From: Neokomagataea tanensis
GTDB taxonomy: Bacteria; Pseudomonadota; Alphaproteobacteria; Acetobacterales; Acetobacteraceae
NCBI RefSeq assembly: GCF_006542335.1
Contig: NZ_CP032485.1
Span: 660,001-724,000 of the forward strand
Direction: 5' to 3'
DNA length: 64,000 nucleotides
The notes beneath the pieces were generated by a model. That model ran no database searches, had not been told where the DNA came from, and saw nothing but the letters and a program-made list of their open reading frames with translations. This document shows positions 30,984 to 39,983 of this stretch, piece after piece. Numbering within the stretch: position 1 is the first letter of the stretch; the number at the start of each line of letters is the position of its first letter. A program made the position numbers and the translations under genes.

Positions 30984-31712
30984 ATGGTCAAATCTGACCC
31001 TACCTCGCCCTCAAAAACAACTTTAGCTCTGCCGCGACGCAGCGTGACCAATGCTTTGTTGGGTAGCACAGCTTTTTGGCTTACTCGCACCAGCACAGCC
31101 GTAGCGCGCGGCTTAGCCGATGAGGCTGCTCTCGCACCATATAAGCCCGTTTTCTTCACTGCGGACGAATACGCTTTTCTACTCGCGGCTACCGAACGGC
31201 TTTTCCCGAAAGACCATAACGGGCCAGGAGCTCTCGAGTTGGGGGTGGCAGAATTTATTGATCGTCAGATGCAGACACCCTATGGCGAAGGCGACAACTG
31301 GTACATGAGTGGGCCCTTTAAACAGGGACCTGCAAATCTCGGCTACCAGTTACCACTCGTACCTCGCGCCTTATACCGCCAAGGCATTGCCGCTCTGGAC
31401 ACGTATGTGCGCCAGCAATACGGCTCATCGTTCGTTACGTTACCATCTGCCAAACAAGATATCGTCTTGACGGCGCTCGAGGGCGGCTCCCTTCAACTTC
31501 AGGCCATACCGGGCCGGGCTTTCTTTGAACAACTCCGGACCAACACGCTTGAGGGCGCCTTCGCTGATCCTCTTTACGGCGGAAATCGTGGCTTGGGAGG
31601 CTGGCTCATGCTTGGCTTCCCCGGCGCACGCGCTGACTTCATGGATTGGGTTAATCAGGATGGCGCAGCCTACCCTTTCCCCCCTGTCTCCATTTCTGGC
31701 CAAACCGCGTAA
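30984..31712 (+). CDS. Membrane-bound FAD dehydrogenase, small (gamma) subunit, Tat-exported
   Basis: 242 residues from ATG 30984 (MVKSDPTSP). The twin-arginine signal is PRRSVTNALLG near residue 18, as in gluconate 2-dehydrogenase subunit 3 proteins, which carry the FAD subunit across by hitch-hiking on Tat. ADEYAFLLAATERLFP is family-typical. It is the first gene of the small-large-cytochrome operon, 14 bases from the large subunit. Confidence 0.88.
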   Translation: MVKSDPTSPSKTTLALPRRSVTNALLGSTAFWLTRTSTAVARGLADEAALAPYKPVFFTADEYAFLLAATERLFPKDHNGPGALELGVAEFIDRQMQTPYGEGDNWYMSGPFKQGPANLGYQLPLVPRALYRQGIAALDTYVRQQYGSSFVTLPSAKQDIVLTALEGGSLQLQAIPGRAFFEQLRTNTLEGAFADPLYGGNRGLGGWLMLGFPGARADFMDWVNQDGAAYPFPPVSISGQTA

Positions 31713-31726
31713 AAAGTAATTTGATT

Positions 31727-33505
31727 ATGAGCACAAAACACGCAGACGCTATCATTGTAGGTGCTGGCTGGGCTGGCAGCATCATGGCAAAAGAACTGAC
31801 AGAAGCGGGCCTGTCCGTCATCATATTAGAGCGCGGCAAAGAGCACACTACTGCCGTAGAAGGTGCCTATCCTGAGTCTATTGATGAATTGCGCGGTGCC
31901 GTACGCAAACGCCTGTTTCAAAATCTAGCAAAAACAACCGTAACCATCCGTAATACCATTGACCAAACAGCACTCCCTTACCGGCAGCTCGCGGCTTTCT
32001 TACCGGGTGAAGGCGTAGGCGGTGCGGGACTACACTGGTCTGGTGTGCATTTCCGTGCTGACCCAAATGATTTGCGCCTGCGCAGTGCTGTAGAAGAACG
32101 CTACGGGAAGAACTTCATTCCCAAAGATATGAACCTTCAAGATTACGGCGTGACCTACGCCGAACTTGAGCCTTTCTTCGACAAAGCTGAGAAAGTTTTT
32201 GGCACGTCAGGCACAGCCTATACGGTTAATGGAAAAGTTGTCGGTAACGGGAATATTTTCGCGCCCGACCGCTCAAGTGACTTCCCGCTCCCCGCTATGA
32301 AAGACACTTTCACCGCGGCAACCTTCCGTCAAGCGGCGCAAGATGCGGGGTACCACCCTTATTCGCTCCCCGCAGCCAATGCTTCCAAACCCTATACCAA
32401 CCCTTATGGTTGCCAGATGGGGCCGTGCAATTTCTGCGGATATTGCAGCGGATATGACTGCTACCTGTACTCTAAAGCGTCTCCGAACGTGAACATTCTG
32501 CCAGCATTACGGCAAGACCCACGCTTCAAACTCATCACAAATGCCCATGTACTGCGCGTAGACTTAGACAACACCAAGACAAAAGCGACAGGCGTTACTT
32601 ATCTGGAAACGACGACTGAGAAGGAAGTCTCTCTCAAAGCTGACCTCGTCATCCTCAGTGCGTTCCAGTTCCACAATGTGCATCTAATGCTGCTCTCTGG
32701 GATCGGCAAACCTTATGATCCCGTTAAAAATACGGGTACTATTGGACGCAATTTTGTGTACCAGACAATCACAACATCCCGCGTTTGGTTGCCTGAGAAC
32801 ACCCATACCAATCAGTTCATTGGTGCAGGCGGCGTTGGCGTTGCCATTGACGATTTTAACAGCCTAAATTTTGATCACGGGCCGTTAGGCTTCGTGGGCG
32901 GATCACCGGTCTGGGTCAACCAGGCTGGCACCAAGCCCATTACCTCTGCCGTTGGTACTGGTGGCCACGGAACCCCACGTTGGGGCTCTGGCTACAAAGA
33001 CGCACTTATCGATACCTATAAGCACTCTATCGCCATCGACGCACACGGCAGCAACATGGCCTATAGAGACATCTTTCTTGATTTAGACCCGACTTGGAAA
33101 GATGCGTACGGTCAGCCTCTGCTGCGTATGACGTTTACATGGAAAGATAATGACGTTCGTATGAACCAATACGTCGTCAGCAAGATTGCGCCAATTGCGC
33201 GCGCCATGGGCGCAACTCGCAGCAGCCTGACGCACCTTGAGTTTGGGCAACCCTTTGATACACGTCATTATCAGACGACCCATCTTGGCGGCGGGGCCAT
33301 CATGGGTGAAAATCCGCAGACGAGCGCGCTTAATCGGTATTTGCAAAGTTGGGACGTCTCGAACGTTTTTGTCATTGGCTCGAATGCATTTCCTCAGGGA
33401 ATGGGCTATAACCCCACGGGGACCGTTGCGGCTCTGGCGTATTGGTCCGCCCACCACATTCGAACCTTATATCTGAAATCTCCCGGCCCTATGGTGCAAG
33501 TATGA
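31727..33505 (+). CDS. Membrane-bound FAD dehydrogenase, large GMC subunit (gluconate/2-ketogluconate type)
   Basis: 592 residues. The N-terminal FAD fold has DAIIVGAGWAGSIMAKELTEAG. A cysteine cluster CQMGPCNFCGYCSGYDC near residue 225 resembles the iron-sulfur site of the gluconate, 2-ketogluconate and fructose dehydrogenases. The C-terminal catalytic His region is THLGGG and NPTGT. ATG 31727 is chosen over the TTG two codons earlier. The substrate (gluconate, 2-ketogluconate, sorbitol) cannot be decided from sequence alone. It oxidises its substrate in the periplasm and passes electrons to the cytochrome. Confidence 0.9.
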   Translation: MSTKHADAIIVGAGWAGSIMAKELTEAGLSVIILERGKEHTTAVEGAYPESIDELRGAVRKRLFQNLAKTTVTIRNTIDQTALPYRQLAAFLPGEGVGGAGLHWSGVHFRADPNDLRLRSAVEERYGKNFIPKDMNLQDYGVTYAELEPFFDKAEKVFGTSGTAYTVNGKVVGNGNIFAPDRSSDFPLPAMKDTFTAATFRQAAQDAGYHPYSLPAANASKPYTNPYGCQMGPCNFCGYCSGYDCYLYSKASPNVNILPALRQDPRFKLITNAHVLRVDLDNTKTKATGVTYLETTTEKEVSLKADLVILSAFQFHNVHLMLLSGIGKPYDPVKNTGTIGRNFVYQTITTSRVWLPENTHTNQFIGAGGVGVAIDDFNSLNFDHGPLGFVGGSPVWVNQAGTKPITSAVGTGGHGTPRWGSGYKDALIDTYKHSIAIDAHGSNMAYRDIFLDLDPTWKDAYGQPLLRMTFTWKDNDVRMNQYVVSKIAPIARAMGATRSSLTHLEFGQPFDTRHYQTTHLGGGAIMGENPQTSALNRYLQSWDVSNVFVIGSNAFPQGMGYNPTGTVAALAYWSAHHIRTLYLKSPGPMVQV

Positions 33506-34860
33506 GCAAGCGCTTCTTTCTCTCCGCACTGGCCCTGAGCACTTTTGGCGCAGGCGCTTTTTACATTTCGCTAAGCACTCCATCGCATGCGGAAGTAGAA
33601 AGCACACCAGTTCAACCAGACCCTTCTTTGATTGAGGAAGGGCGTTACGTTGCTGCCGCGTCGGACTGTTCAGCCTGCCATACGGTTCATGGGAAAGAAG
33701 AATACACGGGTGGTATGCCATTTGCCCTGCCAATGGGCACGATACACTCGACCAACATCACACCCGATCGGGAACACGGTATAGGTAACTACAGCGAAGC
33801 GGACTTTGCCCGTGCAATTCGCTACGGTATTCGTAAAGACGGCAGTACCCTCTATCCGGCCATGCCTTACCCGTCTTACGCGCGTATGACAGATAAAGAC
33901 ATGCACGCGCTGTACGTCTATTTCCACTACGGCGTCAAAGCATCGTCTGAGCAGCCACCACGCAACACAATTCCTTGGCCGCTATCCATGCGCTGGCCTT
34001 TGGTATTTTGGCGCACAATCTTCTCTCCCTCCCCTGCGAAGGTGTTGGACACAACGAAGCCCCTCGTTGATGACCCCGTCCTTGCACGAGGGGCTTACTT
34101 GGTCGAAGGCCCCGGGCATTGTGGCGCCTGCCACTCCCCTCGCGGTTTGGCTATGCAAGAAAAAGCACTTACCGCGCAGGATGGTGATGCTTATCTTTCC
34201 GGTGGTGCCGCGGTGGATGGCTGGATTCCGCCAAGCCTCCGCGCCGATGACCGCACAGGCCTCGCCCGCTGGAGTGAAGATGACATTGCGACTTTCCTCG
34301 CGACAGGCCGCAACAAAAAAGGCTCTGCTTTTGGCAGCATGACGCCGGCCATTATGCACGGCACACAAAACCTCTCCCCTGAAGATCTTCATGCTATTGC
34401 GCATTATCTTCACCATTTGGGCCCATCTCGCTTGGCCGAAAAACCATGGGTGTATGATCCCAAAGTTGCAAATGACCTAAAGCAAGGCCATGCGACCGCA
34501 CGGGGAGCAATGCTGTACATCAACAACTGCGCGGCCTGTCACAAGACAGACGGCTCAGGATATCCTGACGTGTTCCCGCCACTGGCTGGCAACCCTGTTG
34601 TCATGACCAAGGATCCTGCATCGCTTGTGCATATTGTACAAAGTGGCGCAACACTGCCAGCCATGCACAAAGCACCGTCAGCTCTTACCATGCCTTCATT
34701 CGAAGGGCATTTGAGTGATCAGGAAATCGCGGACGTCGTGACGTTTATTCGCCAAAGCTGGGGGAATGATGCCGCACCAGTCAGTCGACGCGATGTAGAA
34801 AAACTGAAAAAGACAATGCCACCGCGCAATCTAAGCGAAGGCCCAATTCCTCAAAACTAA
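33502..34860 (+). CDS. Membrane-bound FAD dehydrogenase, triheme cytochrome c subunit
   Basis: 452 residues from ATG 33502, overlapping the large-subunit stop. A Sec signal peptide (about residues 1-27, ending SHA) precedes three CxxCH heme sites: CSACH near 52, CGACH near 205 and CAACH near 348. In this family the three hemes pass electrons from FAD to ubiquinone, and a C-terminal amphipathic segment anchors the subunit at the membrane. Order small-large-cytochrome is normal. Confidence 0.93.
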   Translation: MSKRFFLSALALSTFGAGAFYISLSTPSHAEVESTPVQPDPSLIEEGRYVAAASDCSACHTVHGKEEYTGGMPFALPMGTIHSTNITPDREHGIGNYSEADFARAIRYGIRKDGSTLYPAMPYPSYARMTDKDMHALYVYFHYGVKASSEQPPRNTIPWPLSMRWPLVFWRTIFSPSPAKVLDTTKPLVDDPVLARGAYLVEGPGHCGACHSPRGLAMQEKALTAQDGDAYLSGGAAVDGWIPPSLRADDRTGLARWSEDDIATFLATGRNKKGSAFGSMTPAIMHGTQNLSPEDLHAIAHYLHHLGPSRLAEKPWVYDPKVANDLKQGHATARGAMLYINNCAACHKTDGSGYPDVFPPLAGNPVVMTKDPASLVHIVQSGATLPAMHKAPSALTMPSFEGHLSDQEIADVVTFIRQSWGNDAAPVSRRDVEKLKKTMPPRNLSEGPIPQN

Positions 34861-34982
34861 GACCTAGAGCCATTTCCAAACGGGCCGTTTCAAAGCTTAT
34901 GCCTTGGAGCGGCTCGACCATTGCTGGGTCTGGGTACTGGCGCACCATCGTTTTCGCACTCAGCCCCCTTCGCCGAGACCTA

Positions 34983-35381
34983 TCACTGCCCCGGCGCGGA
35001 GACAGAAGCGCCCCGGTGGCCGTAAGAGACCTCTGTATCCGGCACTGCTGAGCGCGGAGTAATATCCGCTGTCTGCCCGCTGCCATCATCCGTACCGAAG
35101 CTCATACCGCCCGGCGATGACGGCCGATCAGGCGCATTAACCGGGGGCGCTCCATTTCCTGCCAATTCAACACCCGCGCCCGGCGGCATCGGCATAGGGG
35201 GAATAATACGCCCTGCCGTCACACCCGGTGGAAGATTATGACGCCTTGAAACAGGATCAGGCGGGATGGTTGAAATCATATCCGCTGCAGGGGGCTGAAA
35301 CGACGTTCCCAGCCCGCACCCAGAGAGCAGCACCACACATGAGAGAGCCCAAAGCGGCTTCTTGCAGAAGAGAGATTCCAT
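34983..35381 (-). CDS. Small proline-rich lipoprotein of unknown function
   Basis: 132 residues from ATG 35381. A signal peptide ends in LLSGC (about residues 17-21), followed by a Pro/Gly-rich region (PPMPMPPGAG, SSPGGMSFG). No catalytic motif is seen. It is convergent with the dehydrogenase operon and divergent from the phosphatase-like gene. It is one of several lipoproteins in this window. Confidence 0.7.
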   Translation of the reverse strand: MESLFCKKPLWALSCVVLLSGCGLGTSFQPPAADMISTIPPDPVSRRHNLPPGVTAGRIIPPMPMPPGAGVELAGNGAPPVNAPDRPSSPGGMSFGTDDGSGQTADITPRSAVPDTEVSYGHRGASVSAPGQ

Positions 35382-35485
35382 AGAAAGTAAAATAGCATCT
35401 TCCTGACGTTGACGCATCCTCCCATGCAGTGAGACAAGACGAACACTACGCGGCTTTTGTCGCCCCATGAGCAAGGAACTCCCTG

Positions 35486-36148
35486 ATGTTCGAAGGCCGG
35501 ATTACTTCCGCCGCAGATCGCCGTCGTGCATGGCGCGATAGCCTTTTTGTTGATCACTCCATCTTTCGTCTCATCTGGACCAATCTCTCCACTGTTGTCC
35601 CCGGTAAAGTGTGGCGCTGCAACCATCCGACACCCGCTCGCCTTAGAAGCCTTCAACGACGCCTCGGCCTTAAGACACTCGTCAACCTGCGGGGGCACCG
35701 CAAATGTGGCTCAGATGCGTTGTCACGACGTGCAAGTGCGCGACTAGGGTTAGAGCATCTCGATATGGCGTTTGAAAGCCGCGGCGCACCTCACCGTGAC
35801 CGGATCTTGCGTTTTGCGGAGATGTACAAGGGTCTGACTTTCCCCATGCTAATGCACTGCAAATCAGGTGCTGATCGTGCGGGGCTGGCGTCCGGACTGG
35901 TGTTAATGTTCGAAGGCGGCACGGCTGACGACGCCTTGAACCAACTCCACTGGCGCTTCGGCCATTTCAACCGCTCACGGACAGGTATTCTCGACGCATT
36001 TTTCCTGCGCTTTAAAGCCGAAGCAGAAGGCCGTATTTCCTTCATGGATTGGGTCCGCGACGAATACGACGAAGATAGACTGCGCGCCGATTATAAAGCT
36101 GGCAAGCTATCCTCATTCGTAAATGATCGCGTACTCCGCCGGGAATAA
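35486..36148 (+). CDS. Tyrosine/dual-specificity phosphatase-like protein
   Basis: 220 residues. The CX5R active site is MHCKSGADRAGL near residue 128 and the P-loop and nearby helices match the phosphatase fold; an upstream Asp-containing loop (HLDMAFESRGAP) may carry the general acid. The N-terminus PGKVWRCNHPTP is typical of bacterial members. No signal peptide is seen, so it is cytoplasmic. Substrate unknown. AAGGAACTCC before the ATG is a reasonable ribosome site. Confidence 0.85.
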   Translation: MFEGRITSAADRRRAWRDSLFVDHSIFRLIWTNLSTVVPGKVWRCNHPTPARLRSLQRRLGLKTLVNLRGHRKCGSDALSRRASARLGLEHLDMAFESRGAPHRDRILRFAEMYKGLTFPMLMHCKSGADRAGLASGLVLMFEGGTADDALNQLHWRFGHFNRSRTGILDAFFLRFKAEAEGRISFMDWVRDEYDEDRLRADYKAGKLSSFVNDRVLRRE

Positions 36149-36227
36149 GGCCCTGCGTGAAATACCCCCCCAGAGTTGGCACTCTAAATCAGAACACATG
36201 CCCGCTCTGGGATTTACTGAGCTGCTT

Positions 36228-36791
36228 TCACTCAATTGGCGATGAAGCTGCCATGCTCCGAACAAGTTCCAGCAACCGCTTTCGCACGGTCTGATCAGGA
36301 ACGCGATAATACGCGCGCACCAAGTCAATAGCCTCTCGTTTGCTGAACAGAGCAACATCATCTGACGGCGCGTCAAAGAGCCTTGTCGGTTTTGAGGCAG
36401 CCTCTGATTTTACCGGCGCCGAACTTTCTGGGCCACCAAAACCCGCCTGTGCTTCGGCAAAACCAAAATTCTGCGGCACAGGCGAAGAAAACATCACACC
36501 GCCCGGATTGGCTGCGGCAGCTTCATCCTCCTGCGGCGTTTGCTGAGCATCGTAAAAAAAACCTACGGGGACATCCAGCACCTCAGCCAATTCGAAAAGG
36601 CGACTGGCGCTTATACGATTGGAACCCCGCTCGTATTTTTGCACTTGTTGGAACGTTACGCCCAACGCCTCGCCCAGCTTTTCCTGCGACAAATTCATTA
36701 ATGTCCTGCGCAACCGTATTCTGCTGCCGATATGAACATCCACCGAACCTGCAGCGTTTCGGCTTTCAGACTTATTGTAAGGCTGAGACAT
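36228..36791 (-). CDS. XRE-family transcriptional regulator
   Basis: 187 residues from ATG 36791 (MSQPYNKSE), with GGGGGAA as ribosome site. The Cro/CI-type helix-turn-helix is at about residues 20-75 (LSQEKLGEALGVTFQQVQKYERGSNRIS). A Gly/Pro/Ala-rich linker follows, and a C-terminal helix (REAIDLVRAYYRVPD) is shared with alphaproteobacterial chromosomal regulators. A large inverted repeat lies immediately upstream. The frame further upstream to 36842 runs through that repeat and is rejected. Confidence 0.9.
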   Translation of the reverse strand: MSQPYNKSESRNAAGSVDVHIGSRIRLRRTLMNLSQEKLGEALGVTFQQVQKYERGSNRISASRLFELAEVLDVPVGFFYDAQQTPQEDEAAAANPGGVMFSSPVPQNFGFAEAQAGFGGPESSAPVKSEAASKPTRLFDAPSDDVALFSKREAIDLVRAYYRVPDQTVRKRLLELVRSMAASSPIE

Positions 36792-36800
36792 AATTCCCCC

Positions 36801-36833
36801 ATAGGTTGTTTTCACTATTAAAAAACAACCTAT
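36801..36833. promoter_or_regulatory. Perfect 12-bp inverted repeat before the XRE regulator
   Basis: ATAGGTTGTTTT / AAAACAACCTAT with a 9-base spacer, 9 bases upstream of the regulator's ATG and next to its GGGGGA ribosome site. It is most likely an autoregulatory operator; as RNA it could also form a hairpin beside the ribosome site. A second, weaker repeat (TTAACC/GGTAA) lies at about 36843-36857. Confidence 0.65.
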
Positions 36834-36870
36834 GATTGTCAATATTAACCTTTAGGTAAAGCTTTCGACC

Positions 36871-38376
36871 TCAGGGAGTAGTCCTTCTCCGGGGCAAAAA
36901 AGCCACGACCACACAAATGGCAGCAAGAATAAGAGGAAAATGTCTTCCCAGATGTCCAAACAATGTCTCAGGCAGAGGCGATGGGATATTCGCGACCATC
37001 TTGTCAGCCCTGCCCCAAGTAATCCGCTGAACCTCATGCCCATACCCGTCAAAAAGAGCGGAAATACCGGTGTTATTAGCAAAAACTAGCGGGAGCCCTT
37101 CTTCAACGGCCCTCATACGCCCTGTTGCTAAATGCTGACGCGGCCCCGCGCTGTTGCCATACCAAGCATCATTTGAAATCGTAACCAGCCAGTTGGGCCG
37201 CTGACCTTTGGCGACAACTGCCCCTGAAAATACGACCTCATAACACACCATAGGGCCCACACGCCCAAGGCCGGGCGTGCCGAGCGTTCTAAGCCCGGAA
37301 CCTGGTGTTAATGTCTCTGGCAGAAGGTTAAACGGGATAATCCAAGGCTTATACTCCCCGAAGGGTACCAAGCGGCTTTTATCGTATATGGCAGCGATGC
37401 TTGCCGTAGGATCAACAACTTCAAGACTGTTGTACCAATGGCCATGATCTTCACGATCCGAGCCAATCATGGCCAATGCCCCGCCTGCTGCACGCGCGAT
37501 GTAATCGCGAGCCGTTGCATCTTCATCTAAAATACCGGGGAAGCCCGATTCGGGCCATACCACAACTATAGGCCGATCGTCGCCCAGCGCCTGAGCCGCA
37601 TGGACACCCTCCTCGGTGAGATGCAGGTAGCGGAGGAAGTTGCCAACCCGCACGTTCCGGGTGAGAATCTGATCTTCGGAAACGTTGCCCTGAACGACAA
37701 CGATCCGGGGGTTGGTGATCGCCAGGGATCTATGATGCCCCAAATGCCAAGCAGACCATCCCCCAGCAATGATTACACATAAGCCGCTAAGCACTACTCC
37801 CCGCCGCAGCTGCGTCATAGCGAGCGCTATAAGCACAAGGGCCAAGGTCAAACCATCAACCCCAACCAGCGAAGCTGGTTGTATAAGAACATCGCCTACA
37901 AGGCCGGGAAGCTCCAAGGCACTTCCGAGGGGGTTCCAGGGAAAGCCTGAGAATATTAACACGCGTGCCATATCAGCGAGTGTCCAGCTACCGGCAAACA
38001 TAAAGACGCGGCGCCAACCTGGGGCAACCAAACGACAAGCAACAGCCGGCACAGCCGCCAATGGCGCTATGATGCACGCCACTCCCGGTGCTGCAAACGG
38101 TAAGACCCACCAGAAGTCATGGACACGCGTTAATATGGCGTTTGTTAGCCAGTATAAGCCGACTGTGTGCAGCCCTAGCCCGAATAAAAAACCGTACAGA
38201 GCAGCCTTTTTCCATGAAGAGGCATCTTCTGCTGCACGATACAGAACCAGAAGCCCTACCGGCAAAATAGGCAGGAAACATATGGGCGGGAAAACAAGGG
38301 CTGTTAAAGCCCCCGCCCCCAGTAACAGCGCGCAAAATCGCCAACCATGGAGTGGGAGCTTGGGGTGCATATGCAT
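36871..38376 (-). CDS. lnt: Apolipoprotein N-acyltransferase
   Basis: Inner-membrane enzyme that adds the third acyl chain to lipoproteins. 501 residues: several membrane helices at the N-terminus, a nitrilase-like periplasmic domain, and a last membrane helix. The catalytic triad is Glu in VVWPESGFPG, Lys in YDKSRLVPFGEY and Cys in VCYEVVFSG. Two starts (38376 and the ATG two codons on) are equivalent. It acts after LspA, which is encoded at 13007. Confidence 0.96.
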   Translation of the reverse strand: MHMHPKLPLHGWRFCALLLGAGALTALVFPPICFLPILPVGLLVLYRAAEDASSWKKAALYGFLFGLGLHTVGLYWLTNAILTRVHDFWWVLPFAAPGVACIIAPLAAVPAVACRLVAPGWRRVFMFAGSWTLADMARVLIFSGFPWNPLGSALELPGLVGDVLIQPASLVGVDGLTLALVLIALAMTQLRRGVVLSGLCVIIAGGWSAWHLGHHRSLAITNPRIVVVQGNVSEDQILTRNVRVGNFLRYLHLTEEGVHAAQALGDDRPIVVVWPESGFPGILDEDATARDYIARAAGGALAMIGSDREDHGHWYNSLEVVDPTASIAAIYDKSRLVPFGEYKPWIIPFNLLPETLTPGSGLRTLGTPGLGRVGPMVCYEVVFSGAVVAKGQRPNWLVTISNDAWYGNSAGPRQHLATGRMRAVEEGLPLVFANNTGISALFDGYGHEVQRITWGRADKMVANIPSPLPETLFGHLGRHFPLILAAICVVVAFLPRRRTTP

Positions 38377-38388
38377 GCCCTTATCTTA

Positions 38389-38411
38389 GGTGCCAGTAAA
38401 ACCCTGGCACC
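38389..38411. other. Stem-loop between olsB and lnt
   Basis: An 8-bp perfect stem GGTGCCAG/CTGGCACC with a 7-base loop in the 48-base gap. It lacks a T-run on the minus strand, so it may slow transcription or stabilise the olsB mRNA end. Confidence 0.5.
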
Positions 38412-38424
38412 CAAATGTTAGATT

Positions 38425-39360
38425 TTAGGAATCGAGTGCATCCCGCAGGCGCCGCTCGTAATGGCGATAATATTTGTCTGCAAGGAGCTCGCTTTTGACG
38501 AGTACGGCGACGTCAGTCGTATTGAATTGTTCATCTACGACAGCACCGTCTCCCACATAGCCACCCAAGCGCAGATAGCCCTTAATCAAAGGGGGCATCT
38601 TGCTCAGGCATGCACGCGGCTCAAGCGTATGAGGGTCCTTGCGCAACATCTCGACGTAACGCTCTTCCAAAGCGCGAATACGTAAAGCAGGAGGTGCCAA
38701 ATGATTATGGTGCAGATAGGTGAGCTGGTCAGCCAATACGTCGGGGTCCGTACCCGGTAGGCTACCGCAGCCAAAGAGCACATCAATCCGGTGTAAGAAG
38801 ATGTATGACGCAATACCTTGCCACAGTAACGGCATAGCCGCACGACCTCGGTACTCTTGGGCGACGCAAGAGCGACCTACCTCAAGCAAACGGCCGGGGA
38901 ACTCCGTCAGGGCAGAAATGTCATACTCTGAAGCCGTGTAAAAACGTCCGACTTTTTTGGCCGCATCGGAGCGCAGCAAACGATACGTCCCTACTACACC
39001 TTCCGCACCGGATGAGATGTTATGGTCAATGACCAGAAGATGGTCAGCCACATCATCGAACTCATCTACGTCACGTTTTGTGCGTAGCGCGCGTTCATCC
39101 GGGTGAGCGCCCATTTCTTCAAAGAACACACGGTAGCGCAGAGCCTGTGCTGCATCACGCTCTTCGTCAGTCTCTGCTAGGCGGACGCCTAGTGCGCCAC
39201 CTCTGACCTCCTGGAAACCACCATCGCGGTTTAAGGCAAGCGTGGACAATGTTTCCATTTGCCGACGAGTTTCTTCGCTGCTGACCAGCGAGTGCGCCGT
39301 TCCTTCTCGCGCTTCATCGGTAGAGGACGGCTTTTCCAACTCTGTCGGCTTGAAGGTCAT
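38425..39360 (-). CDS. olsB: L-ornithine N-alpha-acyltransferase, ornithine lipid synthesis
   Basis: 311-residue GNAT-like (hemolysin-related) acyltransferase that makes lyso-ornithine lipid from ornithine and 3-hydroxyacyl-ACP. Conserved blocks are AQALRYRVFFEEMGAHP near residue 75, FPGRLLEVGRSCV near 155 and CLSKMPPLIKGYLRLGG near 250. The first 55 residues are extra and polar. ATG 39360 overlaps the fur stop. olsA is not nearby. Confidence 0.85.
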   Translation of the reverse strand: MTFKPTELEKPSSTDEAREGTAHSLVSSEETRRQMETLSTLALNRDGGFQEVRGGALGVRLAETDEERDAAQALRYRVFFEEMGAHPDERALRTKRDVDEFDDVADHLLVIDHNISSGAEGVVGTYRLLRSDAAKKVGRFYTASEYDISALTEFPGRLLEVGRSCVAQEYRGRAAMPLLWQGIASYIFLHRIDVLFGCGSLPGTDPDVLADQLTYLHHNHLAPPALRIRALEERYVEMLRKDPHTLEPRACLSKMPPLIKGYLRLGGYVGDGAVVDEQFNTTDVAVLVKSELLADKYYRHYERRLRDALDS

Positions 39361-39890
39361 GTTTCGCTCTTATCTTTTTTGGCAGGAATATTTTTTGTGC
39401 GTTTGGCGTCCGGCAGGCGGCGTCCAAAAATTTCGATGCGGTGAGAGACCAGCTCAAAACCGAGGCGGCGGGCAATTTCCGTCATAAGTCGGACGGGCTC
39501 GTCATCCTCAAACTCTTCGACGTGACCTGTTTCAACGTCGATCAAGTGGTAATGATGCCCGTTGTCGCTTGCCTCGTAACGCGCGCGGCCACCGCCAAAA
39601 TCGCGACGTTCCAAAATGCCCTTTTCTTCCAAAAGGCGAACGGTACGATAAACGGTCGCTACTGAAATCCTGCTATCGATTTCAGATGCACGGCGGTACA
39701 GCTCTTCCACATCCGGATGATCATCCGCTGCTGAAAGGACATAGGCGATGACACGGCGTTGCCCGGTCATCTTCAGCCCCTTCTCAATACAGAGACGGGC
39801 AATCGGCGAATCCTCTACGACTCCAGAACCAGCTGGCTGTCGAGCAGGAAGGCGGGATTCTGGGCCCGCATTTTTTGTGTCAGCGACCAT
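39357..39890 (-). CDS. fur: Fur-family metal-responsive regulator
   Basis: 177 residues. A winged-helix DNA-binding half (SRISVATVYRTVRLLEEKGI) is followed by a dimer/metal half with HHYHLIDVETGHVEEFED. The zinc-binding Cys pair found in E. coli Fur after HHDHLIC is replaced here by a form without cysteines, as in alphaproteobacterial Fur/Mur proteins, so it may sense iron or manganese. A Pro/Ala-rich 25-residue N-terminal extension and a Lys-rich tail are present. The stop overlaps olsB (ATGA). Confidence 0.92.
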   Translation of the reverse strand: MVADTKNAGPESRLPARQPAGSGVVEDSPIARLCIEKGLKMTGQRRVIAYVLSAADDHPDVEELYRRASEIDSRISVATVYRTVRLLEEKGILERRDFGGGRARYEASDNGHHYHLIDVETGHVEEFEDDEPVRLMTEIARRLGFELVSHRIEIFGRRLPDAKRTKNIPAKKDKSET

Positions 39891-39938
39891 GATTGCGGCC
39901 TAGCCGAAAAATACTGCTGTTGTCCAATACCTTACTAT

Positions 39939-39972
39939 AAAAAAACCCGCTCTTTTTGAAAGAGCGGGTTTT
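39939..39972 (-). terminator. Intrinsic terminator of mucR
   Basis: A 10-bp perfect stem CCCGCTCTTT/AAAGAGCGGG with a 3-base loop, followed on the minus strand by seven T. It begins 12 bases past the mucR stop and isolates fur from mucR. Confidence 0.93.
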
Positions 39973-39983
39973 AAAGTCAGGCA

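Noticed and set aside
36165..36171. C7 run after the phosphatase-like gene
   Set aside because: It lies between genes and affects no frame.
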